NCBI GenBank assembly: GCA_018828825.1
Contig: JAHJUV010000123.1
Span: forward strand, 1 to 27,302
Source: Planctomycetota bacterium
GTDB lineage: Bacteria; Planctomycetota; Phycisphaerae; Sedimentisphaerales; UBA12454
DNA: 27,302 nucleotides
Reading direction: 5' to 3'
Shown: positions 16,189 through 24,468 of the stretch, piece after piece
Layout of the letters: each line of letters starts with the position of its first letter
Position numbering within the stretch: position 1 is the stretch's first letter
Notes under the pieces: model-generated
Databases searched by the model: none
What the model saw: only the letters and a program-made list of their open reading frames with translations
What the model was told of the DNA's origin: nothing
Program-made: the position numbers and the translations under genes

Positions 16189-17238
16189 TCAATCTCCGGT
16201 GTACTTAATTATTATCTCTTTTAATTTTTTGCACACATCGGACGGATTTTTTGCCTGACAAACGCAGCTCGACACTGCGATTCGTTTCGCTCCTGCCTTA
16301 AGAACTTTTTCAACATTTTCCGGCGTAATGCCGCCGATAGCAACTGCTTCAACGGCCTTGTATTCGAGAAACTTAACCGCTTTTGATACATATTCTGTTC
16401 CGCAAACCTCTACCTGTTTTGTACTTGTAGGAAAGACCGAACCTAATCCTACATAATGCGGTCTTTGTTCGACAGCTTTTGTCAATTCCGATATTGAGTG
16501 GGTGCTGATTCCCGTAATCAAGGGCCGAAGCTGGATTTTGCGCACTTCGCCAGCCGGAAGGTCATTTTGTCCCAAGTGAACCCCATCGGCATCGCACGCC
16601 GCGGCGATATCCGCCCTGTCATTTATTATACTTATGACATCGTTTTGTTCACATAAATCAACAAACCTGCGGGCCAGTGACAAAAACTCGTCATCGCAAA
16701 GATTCTTTACCCTTAATTGCAGGCAATCGGCTCCCCCTTTGGCGCAATCGCGGGCAATTTTCAATGCGTCAATATCGCCCTGAACCGTAATTATGCAGTA
16801 AAGCCTTGTCTTTCTGAACTTTAAGGCAGGATACCCCTGCAGCGATATATCTTTTTCAAGTATGTAGCAATCGTACCGGAGTTTTTCAAATTCACCGCCG
16901 AATTTACTGTCAATCGCACAGGCCGCCTCAGCAATCGTCCTTAATGCCTCGGTAGTCCTTGCAAAACCGGCAGTTACGCAATCTTCAAGGCTGTCCCGCT
17001 TCATTTGCCCGGCAACTTCCATCCCGCATCCGATATCATTTTCTGTATCGCGGGCGCTAATCAATTTTTGCGAATCAAGTTTCATCACCGCAGAGGTCAA
17101 TCGATGCCGAATCTCCTTGCACCGCCCCGCCAGCGGCTGGTTTTCAAGAGCAAATCTGCAGAATTCCTCCGCTATCCGCAGCCCCTCGCGAGCGCGGTTA
17201 AAATTTGCGTCTATTATCCTGTAAACGGCTCGATTCAT
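16189..17238 (-). CDS. thiE: ThiD2-ThiE fusion: thiamine phosphate synthase with N-terminal ThiD2 domain
   Basis: This is a 349-residue two-domain thiamine enzyme. Residues 1-135 match the ThiD2 domain (DANFNRAREGLRIAEEFCRF, TENDIG, RTTEALRTIAEA), described as a monofunctional HMP-phosphate kinase and often fused to ThiE. Residues 145-345 are the ThiE barrel, which joins HMP-PP and the thiazole phosphate to thiamine phosphate. The sites are QLRVKN (174-179), INDRADIA (205-212), DGVHLGQNDLP (218-228), GLGSVFPTSTK (264-274) and AIGG (300-303). Both steps of pyrimidine handling would thus sit on one chain. No ribosome binding site is clear at the ATG and no TPP riboswitch was recognised upstream. 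It is divergent from the ackA remnant. Confidence 0.92.
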   Translation of the reverse strand: MNRAVYRIIDANFNRAREGLRIAEEFCRFALENQPLAGRCKEIRHRLTSAVMKLDSQKLISARDTENDIGCGMEVAGQMKRDSLEDCVTAGFARTTEALRTIAEAACAIDSKFGGEFEKLRYDCYILEKDISLQGYPALKFRKTRLYCIITVQGDIDALKIARDCAKGGADCLQLRVKNLCDDEFLSLARRFVDLCEQNDVISIINDRADIAAACDADGVHLGQNDLPAGEVRKIQLRPLITGISTHSISELTKAVEQRPHYVGLGSVFPTSTKQVEVCGTEYVSKAVKFLEYKAVEAVAIGGITPENVEKVLKAGAKRIAVSSCVCQAKNPSDVCKKLKEIIIKYTGD

Positions 17239-17360
17239 AATCAGGTAAATCTAAAGCCCATTTCGCTTGAGTACAAGCTAAAATTTGTCAATTGACTTGT
17301 CGGTTTTTATCGTTACAAGTGGGTGTTTCAGCCTGTATCGTAATAAAGGACGCTACAATA

Positions 17361-17591
17361 ATGAAAATTCTGGTCATTAACGCCGGCAGCAGTTCAATTA
17401 AATATCAACTGTTCGAAATGCCCGCCGAAAAGGTTCTCGCAAAGGGCCTTTTGGAAAAAATCGGTGAGGAAGACTCCCGCCTGAACCACTTCGGCGATTC
17501 GAAGGAACAAAAAATCTGCGGTAGGAAGAAAAGGGTGTCAGTGGTCTTAGCCACGTCTTACGGCGGAACCTTTTTTTGCTTGTTTGCGTAA
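17361..17591 (+). pseudogene. ackA: Acetate kinase, N-terminal fragment only
   Basis: From ATG 17361, with AAGGA ten bases upstream, the first 52 codons are good acetate kinase sequence, starting MKILVINAGSSSIKYQLFEM (the NAGSSSIK nucleotide/acetate motif). After codon 52 (about 17516) similarity ends and the frame runs into a repeat element, stopping at TAA 17589-17591 after 76 codons. Acetate kinases have about 400 residues, so the rest of the gene is gone. The repeat and the end of mnmG lie where codon 53 onward should be. The gap to the divergent thiD2-thiE gene contains the palindrome GTCAATTGAC (17287-17296), which places TTGAC -35-like words on both strands. Confidence 0.85.
17529..17577. 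repeat. Repeat with AAAAGGGTGTCAG and GGAACCTTTTTTT ends
   Basis: The left end AAAAGGGTGTCAG begins at about 17529 and the right end GGAACCTTTTTTT at 17565. The insert between them contains a small hairpin GTGG-TCTTAG-CCAC. The ends match those of the compact copy at 24467-24489. It truncates ackA on one side and supplies the final codons and stop of mnmG on the other. Confidence 0.65.
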
Positions 17592-19373
17592 ATGGATTTG
17601 AATAATCATAATATCCGCCGGCGTGATTCCGCCGATTCTGCCCGCCTGGCCTAATGTGGCAGGTTTAAACTTCTTTAATTTCTCCATCGCCTCTGCTCGA
17701 AGATGTCCTATTTTATCGTAATCCAGCCCGTCCGGCAGTCTCAGCTTTTCAAGTTTTCGAAACTGCGCCACCGATTTTTCTTCTTTTGCCAGATACCCTT
17801 CATATTTAGAGTCTGTCATTACGCTTTCAATCACATCCGGCCGGATATTTAACGCGGCAATTTCCGGCATTTGGGAGATTGTATTTTGCGGCTGTTTGAG
17901 ATGGTCCCAAAGCAGTTTTCCTTCTTTGCGAGTGTTTTTGAGAAATTCGGTAAAACTTTCAACCTGCGCAATTGTTTGCTGATATTTTTCCCATCGCCCG
18001 TCTCCTACAAGGCCAATATCTCTTCCGATTTGCGTTAGTCTCCTGTCTGCGTTATCGCTTCGCAGGCTCATTCGCCATTCCGCCCTTGAGGTGAACATCC
18101 GGTAAGGCTCGTCAATTTCTCTGGTCAGCAAATCGTCAATCATCACGCCGATATACGCTTGGTCGCGTCTGAGAACCAAAGGCTCTTTCTCATCTATAAG
18201 TCTTGCCGCATTTATCCCTGCGATGATTCCCTGTCCCGCCGCTTCTTCATAGCCGCTGGTTCCGTTAATCTGCCCTGCAAGAAATAATCTTTTTATTTTT
18301 TTCGTCTCAAGGCTCGGCTTTAACTGTATCGCCGGACAATAATCGTATTCTATCGCGTAGGCGTAATGAATAATTTTCGCGTTTTCCGTCCCAGCCATAA
18401 GTTTGAGCATTTTTTCCTGAACATCTTCGGGCACGGATGTACTTATGCCGTTGCAGTATATCGTTTTGACTTCTTCGTCTTCCGGCTCAAGAAAAACCTG
18501 GTGCCTCGTCTTGTCCGCAAACCGCATAATCTTCGTCTCGATGCTCGGACAGTACCTCGGCCCTGTCGTCTTTATCTGCCCCGTATAAAGAGGCGCACGC
18601 CCAAGATTATCGCGCAGCAGTTTATGAATCTGCTCGTTGGTGTATGTTATCCAGCACGGAATCTGTTTGCGTGTTATGGCCTCGGTCATAAACGAAAACG
18701 GCTGTGGCTTTTCATCGCCGTATTGGATTTGTGTTTTGTCGTAATCGATTGTCTTTGCGTCAAGCCTTGCCGGCGTGCCTGTCTTGAGTCTTTTTACTTC
18801 TAACCCGAGTTTTTTCAGACAATCCGAAAGTTCATTTGCCGCCGGCTCGTCCAGCCTTCCGCCCTGCCACTGCTTTGTCCCTGTATGCATTACGCCTTTA
18901 AGGAACGTCCCCGTCGCGACAATTACAGTCCCGCTCTGAAATTTCCTGCCGTCAGTACACACAACACCTTTGATTTGATTATCTTCGACAAGTATGTCAG
19001 CGGCCAATCCTTCGACGATTGTGAGGTTATCTGTTTCCTCAAGTTTGTTTCTAATAAATTCCGAATATTTATATTTATCGATTTGCGCCCTTGGCGAACG
19101 AACCGCCGCGCCTTTGGAACGGTTAAGAAGTCGAAATTGAATCCCCGTCGCATCTGTTGCAAGTCCCATCAGTCCGCCCAAAGCATCTATCTCTTTTACG
19201 ATTTGTCCTTTTGCGATTCCGCCGATAGCGGGGTTGCAGCTTGCCTTTGCGATTGTGTTTTTGCTGATGGTTATAAGGAGAGTTTTAGCCCCGATTTTCG
19301 CCGCCGCATGTGCCGCCTCGGCCCCCGCGTGTCCTGCGCCGATAACTATACAGTTGAAACTATCGGCCTTCAT
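17547..19373 (-). CDS. mnmG: tRNA uridine-5-carboxymethylaminomethyl synthesis enzyme MnmG
   Basis: MnmG (GidA) acts with MnmE to modify the wobble uridine of tRNAs, using FAD, methylene-THF and NADH. The length of 608 residues is near the family norm. The FAD site is VIGAGHAGAEAA at 10-21, with the conserved ASCNPAIGGIAKGQIVKEID stretch, the FLEPED motif, GTSGYEEAAGQGIIAGINAA, and TSRAEWRMSLRSDNAD. The C-terminal MnmE/tRNA-binding helical domain ends at ADIMIIQIHLRKQA. The last nine residues (KKGSAVRRG) and the TAA are read from the repeat at 17529-17577, so the natural tail has been replaced. The ATG overlaps the acpS stop (ATGA), showing translational coupling. It is the last gene of the long minus-strand block. 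Confidence 0.96.
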   Translation of the reverse strand: MKADSFNCIVIGAGHAGAEAAHAAAKIGAKTLLITISKNTIAKASCNPAIGGIAKGQIVKEIDALGGLMGLATDATGIQFRLLNRSKGAAVRSPRAQIDKYKYSEFIRNKLEETDNLTIVEGLAADILVEDNQIKGVVCTDGRKFQSGTVIVATGTFLKGVMHTGTKQWQGGRLDEPAANELSDCLKKLGLEVKRLKTGTPARLDAKTIDYDKTQIQYGDEKPQPFSFMTEAITRKQIPCWITYTNEQIHKLLRDNLGRAPLYTGQIKTTGPRYCPSIETKIMRFADKTRHQVFLEPEDEEVKTIYCNGISTSVPEDVQEKMLKLMAGTENAKIIHYAYAIEYDYCPAIQLKPSLETKKIKRLFLAGQINGTSGYEEAAGQGIIAGINAARLIDEKEPLVLRRDQAYIGVMIDDLLTREIDEPYRMFTSRAEWRMSLRSDNADRRLTQIGRDIGLVGDGRWEKYQQTIAQVESFTEFLKNTRKEGKLLWDHLKQPQNTISQMPEIAALNIRPDVIESVMTDSKYEGYLAKEEKSVAQFRKLEKLRLPDGLDYDKIGHLRAEAMEKLKKFKPATLGQAGRIGGITPADIMIIQIHLRKQAKKGSAVRRG

Positions 19374-19759
19374 TTTTCATTCGCCGGCGCAATTGCCGAT
19401 GCCATAACGAAATTCGCTGTATGACTGATACTCAGACATATATCGCCGACGCCTAATTTTGACGCGATTTTTTTCACTTCCCCGCTGAGAGTAACCAGCG
19501 GCCGGCCCAGCGGGTTGTTGACTATTTCGATATCCGTCCATGCGATTTTGCCTCGCCAGCCGGTTCCGAGCAGTTTCAGCACCGCCTCTTTCGCCGCGAA
19601 TCTGCCTGCAAGTTTCTCGATGCGGTTTTTCACTCTATCGGCTTGTTTCTGTTCGGCCTGCGTAAAAACCCTGTCCAGAAAATGCCCCCCGTGCCGTTCA
19701 AGCATCTTTTCTATCCGCGGACAATCGACCAAATCTATACCGTGAAGAATTTTATTCAT
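19370..19759 (-). CDS. acpS: Holo-[acyl-carrier-protein] synthase
   Basis: AcpS transfers 4'-phosphopantetheine from CoA to apo-ACP, enabling fatty acid synthesis. The 129-residue protein has the expected GIDLVDCPRIE near the start (metal-binding Asp) and GRFAAKEAVLKLLGTGWRG (catalytic Glu, Lys). The C-terminal LSISHTANFVMASAIA is also typical. The ATG at 19759 is preferred over a TTG at 19768 because MNKILHGIDLV fits the usual family start; neither has a strong ribosome binding site. It lies 22 bp after the parvulin gene and overlaps mnmG by four bases. Confidence 0.94.
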   Translation of the reverse strand: MNKILHGIDLVDCPRIEKMLERHGGHFLDRVFTQAEQKQADRVKNRIEKLAGRFAAKEAVLKLLGTGWRGKIAWTDIEIVNNPLGRPLVTLSGEVKKIASKLGVGDICLSISHTANFVMASAIAPANEK

Positions 19760-19781
19760 CTTTGCCAATCTTAATTCGCTT

Positions 19782-20924
19782 TCACCCGCTCACGTGCCAG
19801 TCCCGCCAGGCCTTTTGCGTACAGTACTCAAGAAACCCATCGGCATAAGACAAATCAACTTGTGATATTATTTTTCCCATCATATCGTCAACGCGTTTCC
19901 TGCGGTTTTCATACATCATCCTTACCTCGACATCTCCCTGGACTTGTTCGAAAGTTTTGCAGCTTGGGGCCTGTTTATTTTCAAGTTTCACGATAAAAAT
20001 ATGTCCGCCCTTTGCGACAGGCTCGCTGACCTGCCCGATATTCATTTTTTCAATCGCTTTTTCAATCGCATCATAAGGCTCGGCAAGCGACCCCGGCCGG
20101 ATGGGCTTCCACAGCCCGCCGTTTTTCGCTGCCGGGTCGTTCGAATATTGCCTGGCAAGTTCGCCGAAATCCTCGCCGTTTTTGATTCTCTCCGAAATCC
20201 GGGCCGCAAGCTCTTTTGCTTTCTGCTCGGCATTTGCGCCGGGATTATTCGCATCGGCAAATTTGGCGACCTCAAGGTCGATAAGCCTGAATTCAAGTTG
20301 TCCTTCCTTTGTAAAGTATTCGTCTTTCATCCTGTTGTAATATTCCAAAAGCTCGGAATGCGTTACAGGCTTGTCCACTTTGATTTCTTCCGAAATAAAC
20401 GACTGAACAAGCAGCGATCTTCTCTGGAACTGGTAAAAGTCCTTCCATGTCGTGCCCATACTCTTAAGCACTTTTTCCGCCGCCGCGTAATCTCCGCCGT
20501 ACTGCGCGATAAACCTCTGTATTTCCTGTTCGATTATTTTATCTATGATTTCCTCGTCAACATTCTCGGGCAGCGCAGCCTTGGCCTTTTCATACAGCCT
20601 GATATCTCCTATCTTCTGTATAAGGACGTTGCCGAGCATCGGTTTTACTTTCCCCCTGAACTGTTCATAATCCGTCTGCGCCGCAATCTCGCCGATTTGC
20701 TGACGGACCGGGTTTATAATTTCATCTGCTGTTATCGCTTCCGAATCAATCGACAGCACAAGCCCGCCGCTCGGCCGCGGCAGTTTCTGCCAGTCAACTC
20801 TGGGCTCTTCGGCCTCCAGAAGCTCCCGGCTCACATCGCTCTTTTTTTTGCTCCCTCCACAGCCGCAAATCCAGACCACCGCCGCAACCGCCAATGTCAG
20901 AATAACTACGTTTTTCATTTTCAT
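19782..20924 (-). CDS. Parvulin-type peptidyl-prolyl isomerase lipoprotein (SurA/PrsA-like)
   Basis: This 380-residue exported folding factor starts with MKMKNVVILTLAVAAVVWIC and a lipobox-like ICGC, so it is probably lipid-anchored. A SurA-type N-terminal helical region follows (VLSIDSEAITADEIINPVRQ). The parvulin domain lies at about 205-320, with ELARQYSNDPAAKNGG and RPGSLAEPYDAIEKAI. The enzyme would catalyse prolyl cis-trans isomerisation in envelope proteins. The ATG at 20924 is chosen because AGGGA stands eight bases upstream and it opens the signal peptide; an in-frame start at 20957 would add 11 unlikely residues. It sits between mfd (46 bp upstream) and acpS. Confidence 0.87.
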   Translation of the reverse strand: MKMKNVVILTLAVAAVVWICGCGGSKKKSDVSRELLEAEEPRVDWQKLPRPSGGLVLSIDSEAITADEIINPVRQQIGEIAAQTDYEQFRGKVKPMLGNVLIQKIGDIRLYEKAKAALPENVDEEIIDKIIEQEIQRFIAQYGGDYAAAEKVLKSMGTTWKDFYQFQRRSLLVQSFISEEIKVDKPVTHSELLEYYNRMKDEYFTKEGQLEFRLIDLEVAKFADANNPGANAEQKAKELAARISERIKNGEDFGELARQYSNDPAAKNGGLWKPIRPGSLAEPYDAIEKAIEKMNIGQVSEPVAKGGHIFIVKLENKQAPSCKTFEQVQGDVEVRMMYENRRKRVDDMMGKIISQVDLSYADGFLEYCTQKAWRDWHVSG

Positions 20925-20970
20925 AAAAGACATCCCTGTGAAATTATCGAACGGCAAATTATAGCTTATA

Positions 20971-23900
20971 TCACGCCCCTTTGCGAAGTATTTTTCTCAG
21001 CACCGCACAAATCGTATCAGGCTCGAGATAATTCTTTTCAAGCCGTATATGCACCGCCATCGCATCGGGAATCCGCACTTTTCCCGGCACATCGGCGAAA
21101 ATCTTCATCGCCTTTTTGGCACCGTCTTTCTTGTCCTCCGACTTGTCCTCCGAAGCTTTAGCGAAGGAGGAAGCTGCAGCGAAAGAGGATTCGAGTGCAA
21201 AAACAACATCGTCTCCGCTTATCGTAATCGCTCGAATCCCCACCGTCGAGGCAAGGAGCCTAATCTCGGCAAGTTCGAGCAGCTTTCGAACCTCCGGACA
21301 AATCTGCCCGAATATATCACCCAGTTCCTCTTCCAGCCTCGCAATATCCTGCGGCACTCTCGCCGCCGCTATCCGCCGATACACATTCATCCTCTGCGAA
21401 TCGGCCTGTATATAGCTTCGCGGTATATAAACCGAAAAGCCCAAATCCACAACCGCCGAAGGTTCTTTCTCCAACGGCTCTTTTCTCAATCTCTTTACCG
21501 CCTCAGCCAGCAGTCTGCAGAAAAGCTCGAACCCTATCGTATTAATATGTCCCGACTGCTCAGGCCCAAGGATATTTCCCGCCCCGCGTATCTCAAGGTC
21601 GCGAAGCGCAATTTTAAATCCCGCCCCGAGCTGCGAATATTCCTCAATCGCTTTTAGTCTCTTGGCCGCCACCGGAGTGATACTCCTCGTCCGCGGCAAA
21701 AGAAAATACGAGTATGCCCTGTGCTTGAACCGCCCCACTCTTCCGCGAAGCTGATGAAGCTGCGCAAGCCCGAACCTGTCCGCGTCGTTTATAATAATAG
21801 TATTGGCGTTTGGAATATCGATACCCGATTCGATTATCGCCGAGCACAAAAGCACGTCAATCTCGCCCAGCACGAATTCGATCATCGCCTTTTCAAGTTC
21901 GTGCTTGTGCATCTGCCCGTGAGCGATTGCGATTCTCACATCCGGTACCAGTTTTCGTATCTCGTCCGCGAATTTTTCTATCGTCTGCACCCTGTTATGC
22001 ACGAAAAATATCTGCCCCTGCCTGTTAAGCTCGAAAAGTATCGCCCTTTTTATAATTTCAGCGTCGAATTTCTTCACTTGCGTAACCACCGCCCGCCTGT
22101 CCAGCGGCGGAGTCGCCAGCGAGCTTATATCCCGCAGCCCGAGCATCGCCATATGAAGCGTCCTCGGTATCGGCGTCGCCGTCATCGTCAGAATATCGAC
22201 GTTCACACGCATCTTTTTCAGCTTCTCTTTATGCTCGACGCCGAACCTCTGCTCCTCGTCGATTATCAGCAAACCCAAATCCTTAAACCCCACGTCATTG
22301 CTCAACAGCCGATGCGTCCCGATAAGAATATCAACCTTGCCCTCTTTGGTTCGCTTGACGATTTCAGCGGCATGCTGTTTCGTCTTGAACCGGTTTATCG
22401 ATTCTACCGATATCGGAAAATCCGCGAACCGCTGCGTAAACGTTCTTTCGTGCTGAATGCACAAAACCGTCGTCGGCACAAGTACCGCCACCTGCTTTCC
22501 CGCCTCGATTGCCTTAAACGCCGCCCTCATCGCAAGCTCGGTCTTGCCGTATCCGACATCGCCGCACAGCAGCCTGTCCATCGGCACCGCTTTTTTCATA
22601 TCAGCCTTTATCTGCTCGCTGCAAACTTCCTGGTCAGGCGTCTCCTGGTACAAAAACGACTCTTCGAATTCTCTCTGCCATCTCGAATCTTCGCCGTATT
22701 TAATGCCCTTCATACTCTGCCGTTTTGCCTGTATTTCCAAAAGCTCTGAAGCAAGGTCCGCCACCGCCGATGCAACTTTATTTTTCTGCCTCTCCCATTT
22801 TTTCGTCCCGATTTTACTGAGCTTCGGCCTTACCGCCGTCGTACCGATATATTTCTGCACAAATCCGATATTCTGAACTGGTATATGTACCAGCGCTTTA
22901 TCCGCGTATTGCAGCGTCAAAAACTCGCACTTATTGCCGTCCTTCGCTATCGTCTCGATGCCCTTAAATTTTCCTATCCCGTAATTTATATGAACGACAT
23001 AATCGCCCTTGTTCAACTCCGCCGCTGAATCCACCGCCGCCATCGCCCCTATCGGCCGAATCGTCCGACGCAAAATCGCCTGCCCGAACAATTCGTGATG
23101 TGTCGCCACAATCGTCTTGAGCTCTTCAATTATGAACCCCCGATGAACAAACCCTATCGGCAAATTTAGCCCCCCAGCCTGCCGGGGGGTTCGTTTATCT
23201 TCACAAATTATCTCCTCTATCCTTTTTACCTCCGCCCCTGTTTCGCAGTATAAATAAACATTCCACCCCTCCTGCCCAAGCTGCGTCAGCTGCTGCAATG
23301 CTGTCCTGCCAGTTGCGACGCGGTCGCACCGCGGCGAATGTCCCGCCCACACCGGCCCGCTCTTATGCTCGAACTGCTGCGTGCTTTTTATCCTCAATTC
23401 CACACTATCAACATCATCTGCGAACCTGCTGATATGAACCTGTTTGAAATCTGAAATTCTTTTATAAATCTCGTCCCACTTATACAACCCCTCCGGCCTT
23501 TCAACCCTGCGTATAAAAACATCCGCGATTTCCTGAACCTCTATCGGCTCCTGAACGAAAATAATCGTCTCCGGGTCGATAACATTCAAAAATAGCGTCT
23601 TGTCCTCACCGTCGCCGTCGCCGATTGCGGATGTGATTGTGATATCCTCGATATTTCCCGACGACCTTTGAGTATCAAGGTTAATTGTCCTTATGCTCTC
23701 TATCTTGTCGCCAAAAAATTCAACCCTGGCAGCAATCGGCTGATTCGACTGTGTTGTAACCGGCGCGAAAATATCTATTATGCCGCCTCTTTTGACAAAC
23801 TGTCCCGGCAAATCTATCCGCGCCACCGCCTCGAAACCGTTATCGACAAGCCATCCGCAAATCCTGTCCATTTCGACTATTTTGCCAACCCCAAGCGCCA

Positions 23901-24468
23901 GTCCTTTTTTCAAAAGCATCCCCAGCTTCGGCACCGGCTGCATCAACGCCTGTATCGACGTCGAAATAATCCCGTAGTTGTTGTTTAGCCCCGACCCCTG
24001 CCTGCCCTCCGAAGTCCGCCGTTGCGAACGAAGGATGGGTGGTCGGGGTTGTTTTAACGCGATTTTCAAAACCAGTCTCGCCCTTGCTGCACTGATTTCA
24101 TCGGTCGCATCGATTAATTCTTCCCCCGCCCTGCCAGGCAAAGTTTCAATATTCCTTCCGCCGACTTGTCCTCCGTAGTCTGCCGTCTTGCCCACCGCAG
24201 CTTTATTTAAGACGGAAGTTTGAGGAAAGATGGATTCTTCAGCGGAGAAAGACGAAGGATGGAAAGCGATTAGGTCATCGACGACATTATCCGCGTCGTC
24301 AAGATGCGGGCTTATATAAAGAATTGGTTTTTTAAGCTCTTGTTGAATGTGCAGGGCCAATAAAGGCGCAAAACTTCCCCACGTCCCGGCAATTTTTACC
24401 GCCCTGTTGTCAGCAATTTTTAGCTGGGAAATTACCTTCTGAACACTATTTAACTGCCCTATATTCAA
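20971..24468 (-). CDS. mfd: Transcription-repair coupling factor Mfd, carrying four in-frame repeat insertions
   Basis: Mfd displaces RNA polymerase stalled at DNA lesions and recruits UvrA. The 1165-residue protein has an N-terminal UvrB-homology region (to about 350, with SIQALMQPVP), the CarD-like polymerase-interaction domain starting KGDYVVHINYGIGKFKGIE (about 487), the helicase Walker A GDVGYGKTE (about 636), DEEQRFG (about 737) and TATPIPRTLH, and a TRCF C-terminal domain. Four stretches foreign to the family map to palindromic elements: residues about 69-102, 139-162, 424-434 and 1092-1113. All keep the frame and lie in likely surface loops. The start is uncertain: TTG at 24468 overlaps a repeat arm and has no ribosome binding site, and the frame is open back to the pfkA stop with no better start codon. 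Confidence 0.95.
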   Translation of the reverse strand: MNIGQLNSVQKVISQLKIADNRAVKIAGTWGSFAPLLALHIQQELKKPILYISPHLDDADNVVDDLIAFHPSSFSAEESIFPQTSVLNKAAVGKTADYGGQVGGRNIETLPGRAGEELIDATDEISAARARLVLKIALKQPRPPILRSQRRTSEGRQGSGLNNNYGIISTSIQALMQPVPKLGMLLKKGLALGVGKIVEMDRICGWLVDNGFEAVARIDLPGQFVKRGGIIDIFAPVTTQSNQPIAARVEFFGDKIESIRTINLDTQRSSGNIEDITITSAIGDGDGEDKTLFLNVIDPETIIFVQEPIEVQEIADVFIRRVERPEGLYKWDEIYKRISDFKQVHISRFADDVDSVELRIKSTQQFEHKSGPVWAGHSPRCDRVATGRTALQQLTQLGQEGWNVYLYCETGAEVKRIEEIICEDKRTPRQAGGLNLPIGFVHRGFIIEELKTIVATHHELFGQAILRRTIRPIGAMAAVDSAAELNKGDYVVHINYGIGKFKGIETIAKDGNKCEFLTLQYADKALVHIPVQNIGFVQKYIGTTAVRPKLSKIGTKKWERQKNKVASAVADLASELLEIQAKRQSMKGIKYGEDSRWQREFEESFLYQETPDQEVCSEQIKADMKKAVPMDRLLCGDVGYGKTELAMRAAFKAIEAGKQVAVLVPTTVLCIQHERTFTQRFADFPISVESINRFKTKQHAAEIVKRTKEGKVDILIGTHRLLSNDVGFKDLGLLIIDEEQRFGVEHKEKLKKMRVNVDILTMTATPIPRTLHMAMLGLRDISSLATPPLDRRAVVTQVKKFDAEIIKRAILFELNRQGQIFFVHNRVQTIEKFADEIRKLVPDVRIAIAHGQMHKHELEKAMIEFVLGEIDVLLCSAIIESGIDIPNANTIIINDADRFGLAQLHQLRGRVGRFKHRAYSYFLLPRTRSITPVAAKRLKAIEEYSQLGAGFKIALRDLEIRGAGNILGPEQSGHINTIGFELFCRLLAEAVKRLRKEPLEKEPSAVVDLGFSVYIPRSYIQADSQRMNVYRRIAAARVPQDIARLEEELGDIFGQICPEVRKLLELAEIRLLASTVGIRAITISGDDVVFALESSFAAASSFAKASEDKSEDKKDGAKKAMKIFADVPGKVRIPDAMAVHIRLEKNYLEPDTICAVLRKILRKGA
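21130..21193. repeat. In-frame repeat insertion near the C-terminus of mfd
   Basis: The 12-bp unit CTTGTCCTCCGA is tandemly repeated at 21130-21141 and 21142-21153. TCCTCC (21146-21151) and GGAGGA (21166-21171) then form the arms of a hairpin around GAAGCTTTAGCGAA. Two near-direct copies of AGCGAARGAGGA follow. On the mfd strand it encodes SSFAAASSFAKASEDKSEDK. It shares GACTTGTCCTCCG with the insertion at 24163. Confidence 0.7.
23165..23198. repeat. In-frame TTTAG-CCCCC family hairpin inside mfd
   Basis: TTTAG (23165-23169) is followed by CCCCCC (23170-23175), an 8-nt loop, GGGGGG (23184-23189) and TTCGTTTA. It matches the tandem copies at 25601-25667. In the mfd frame it encodes KRTPRQAGGLN (residues about 424-434), inserted between recognisable Mfd sequence on both sides. 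Confidence 0.75.
23984..24054. repeat. Composite in-frame palindromic element inside mfd
   Basis: TTTAGCCCCGACC begins at 23984 and is closed by GGTCGGGGTTGTTTTA from 24041, giving perfect 8-bp arms CCCCGACC (23989-23996) and GGTCGGGG (24041-24048). The interior, CCTCCGAAGTCCGCCGT then ACGAAGGATGG, matches the ends of the 24163-24262 insertion. It therefore looks like one repeat type nested in another. It encodes about 24 residues, including PRPPILRSQRRTSEGRQG. Confidence 0.7.
24163..24262. repeat. 100-bp in-frame repeat insertion in the N-terminal region of mfd
   Basis: It begins GACTTGTCCTCCGTAGTC followed by TGCCGT, and ends GACGAAGGATGG, the same end words as in the 23984 element. In the mfd frame it encodes about 33 residues (H70 to V102), including HPSSFSAEESIFPQTS and KTADYGGQVGG. 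Normal Mfd sequence resumes on both sides (HLDDADNVVDDL and IETLPGRAGEELID). Confidence 0.65.

Noticed and set aside
17239..17360. Possible TPP riboswitch ahead of the thiamine gene
   Set aside because: The conserved CTGAGA and ACCTGATCTGG elements are absent; only a -35-like palindrome GTCAATTGAC was seen, with no good -10.
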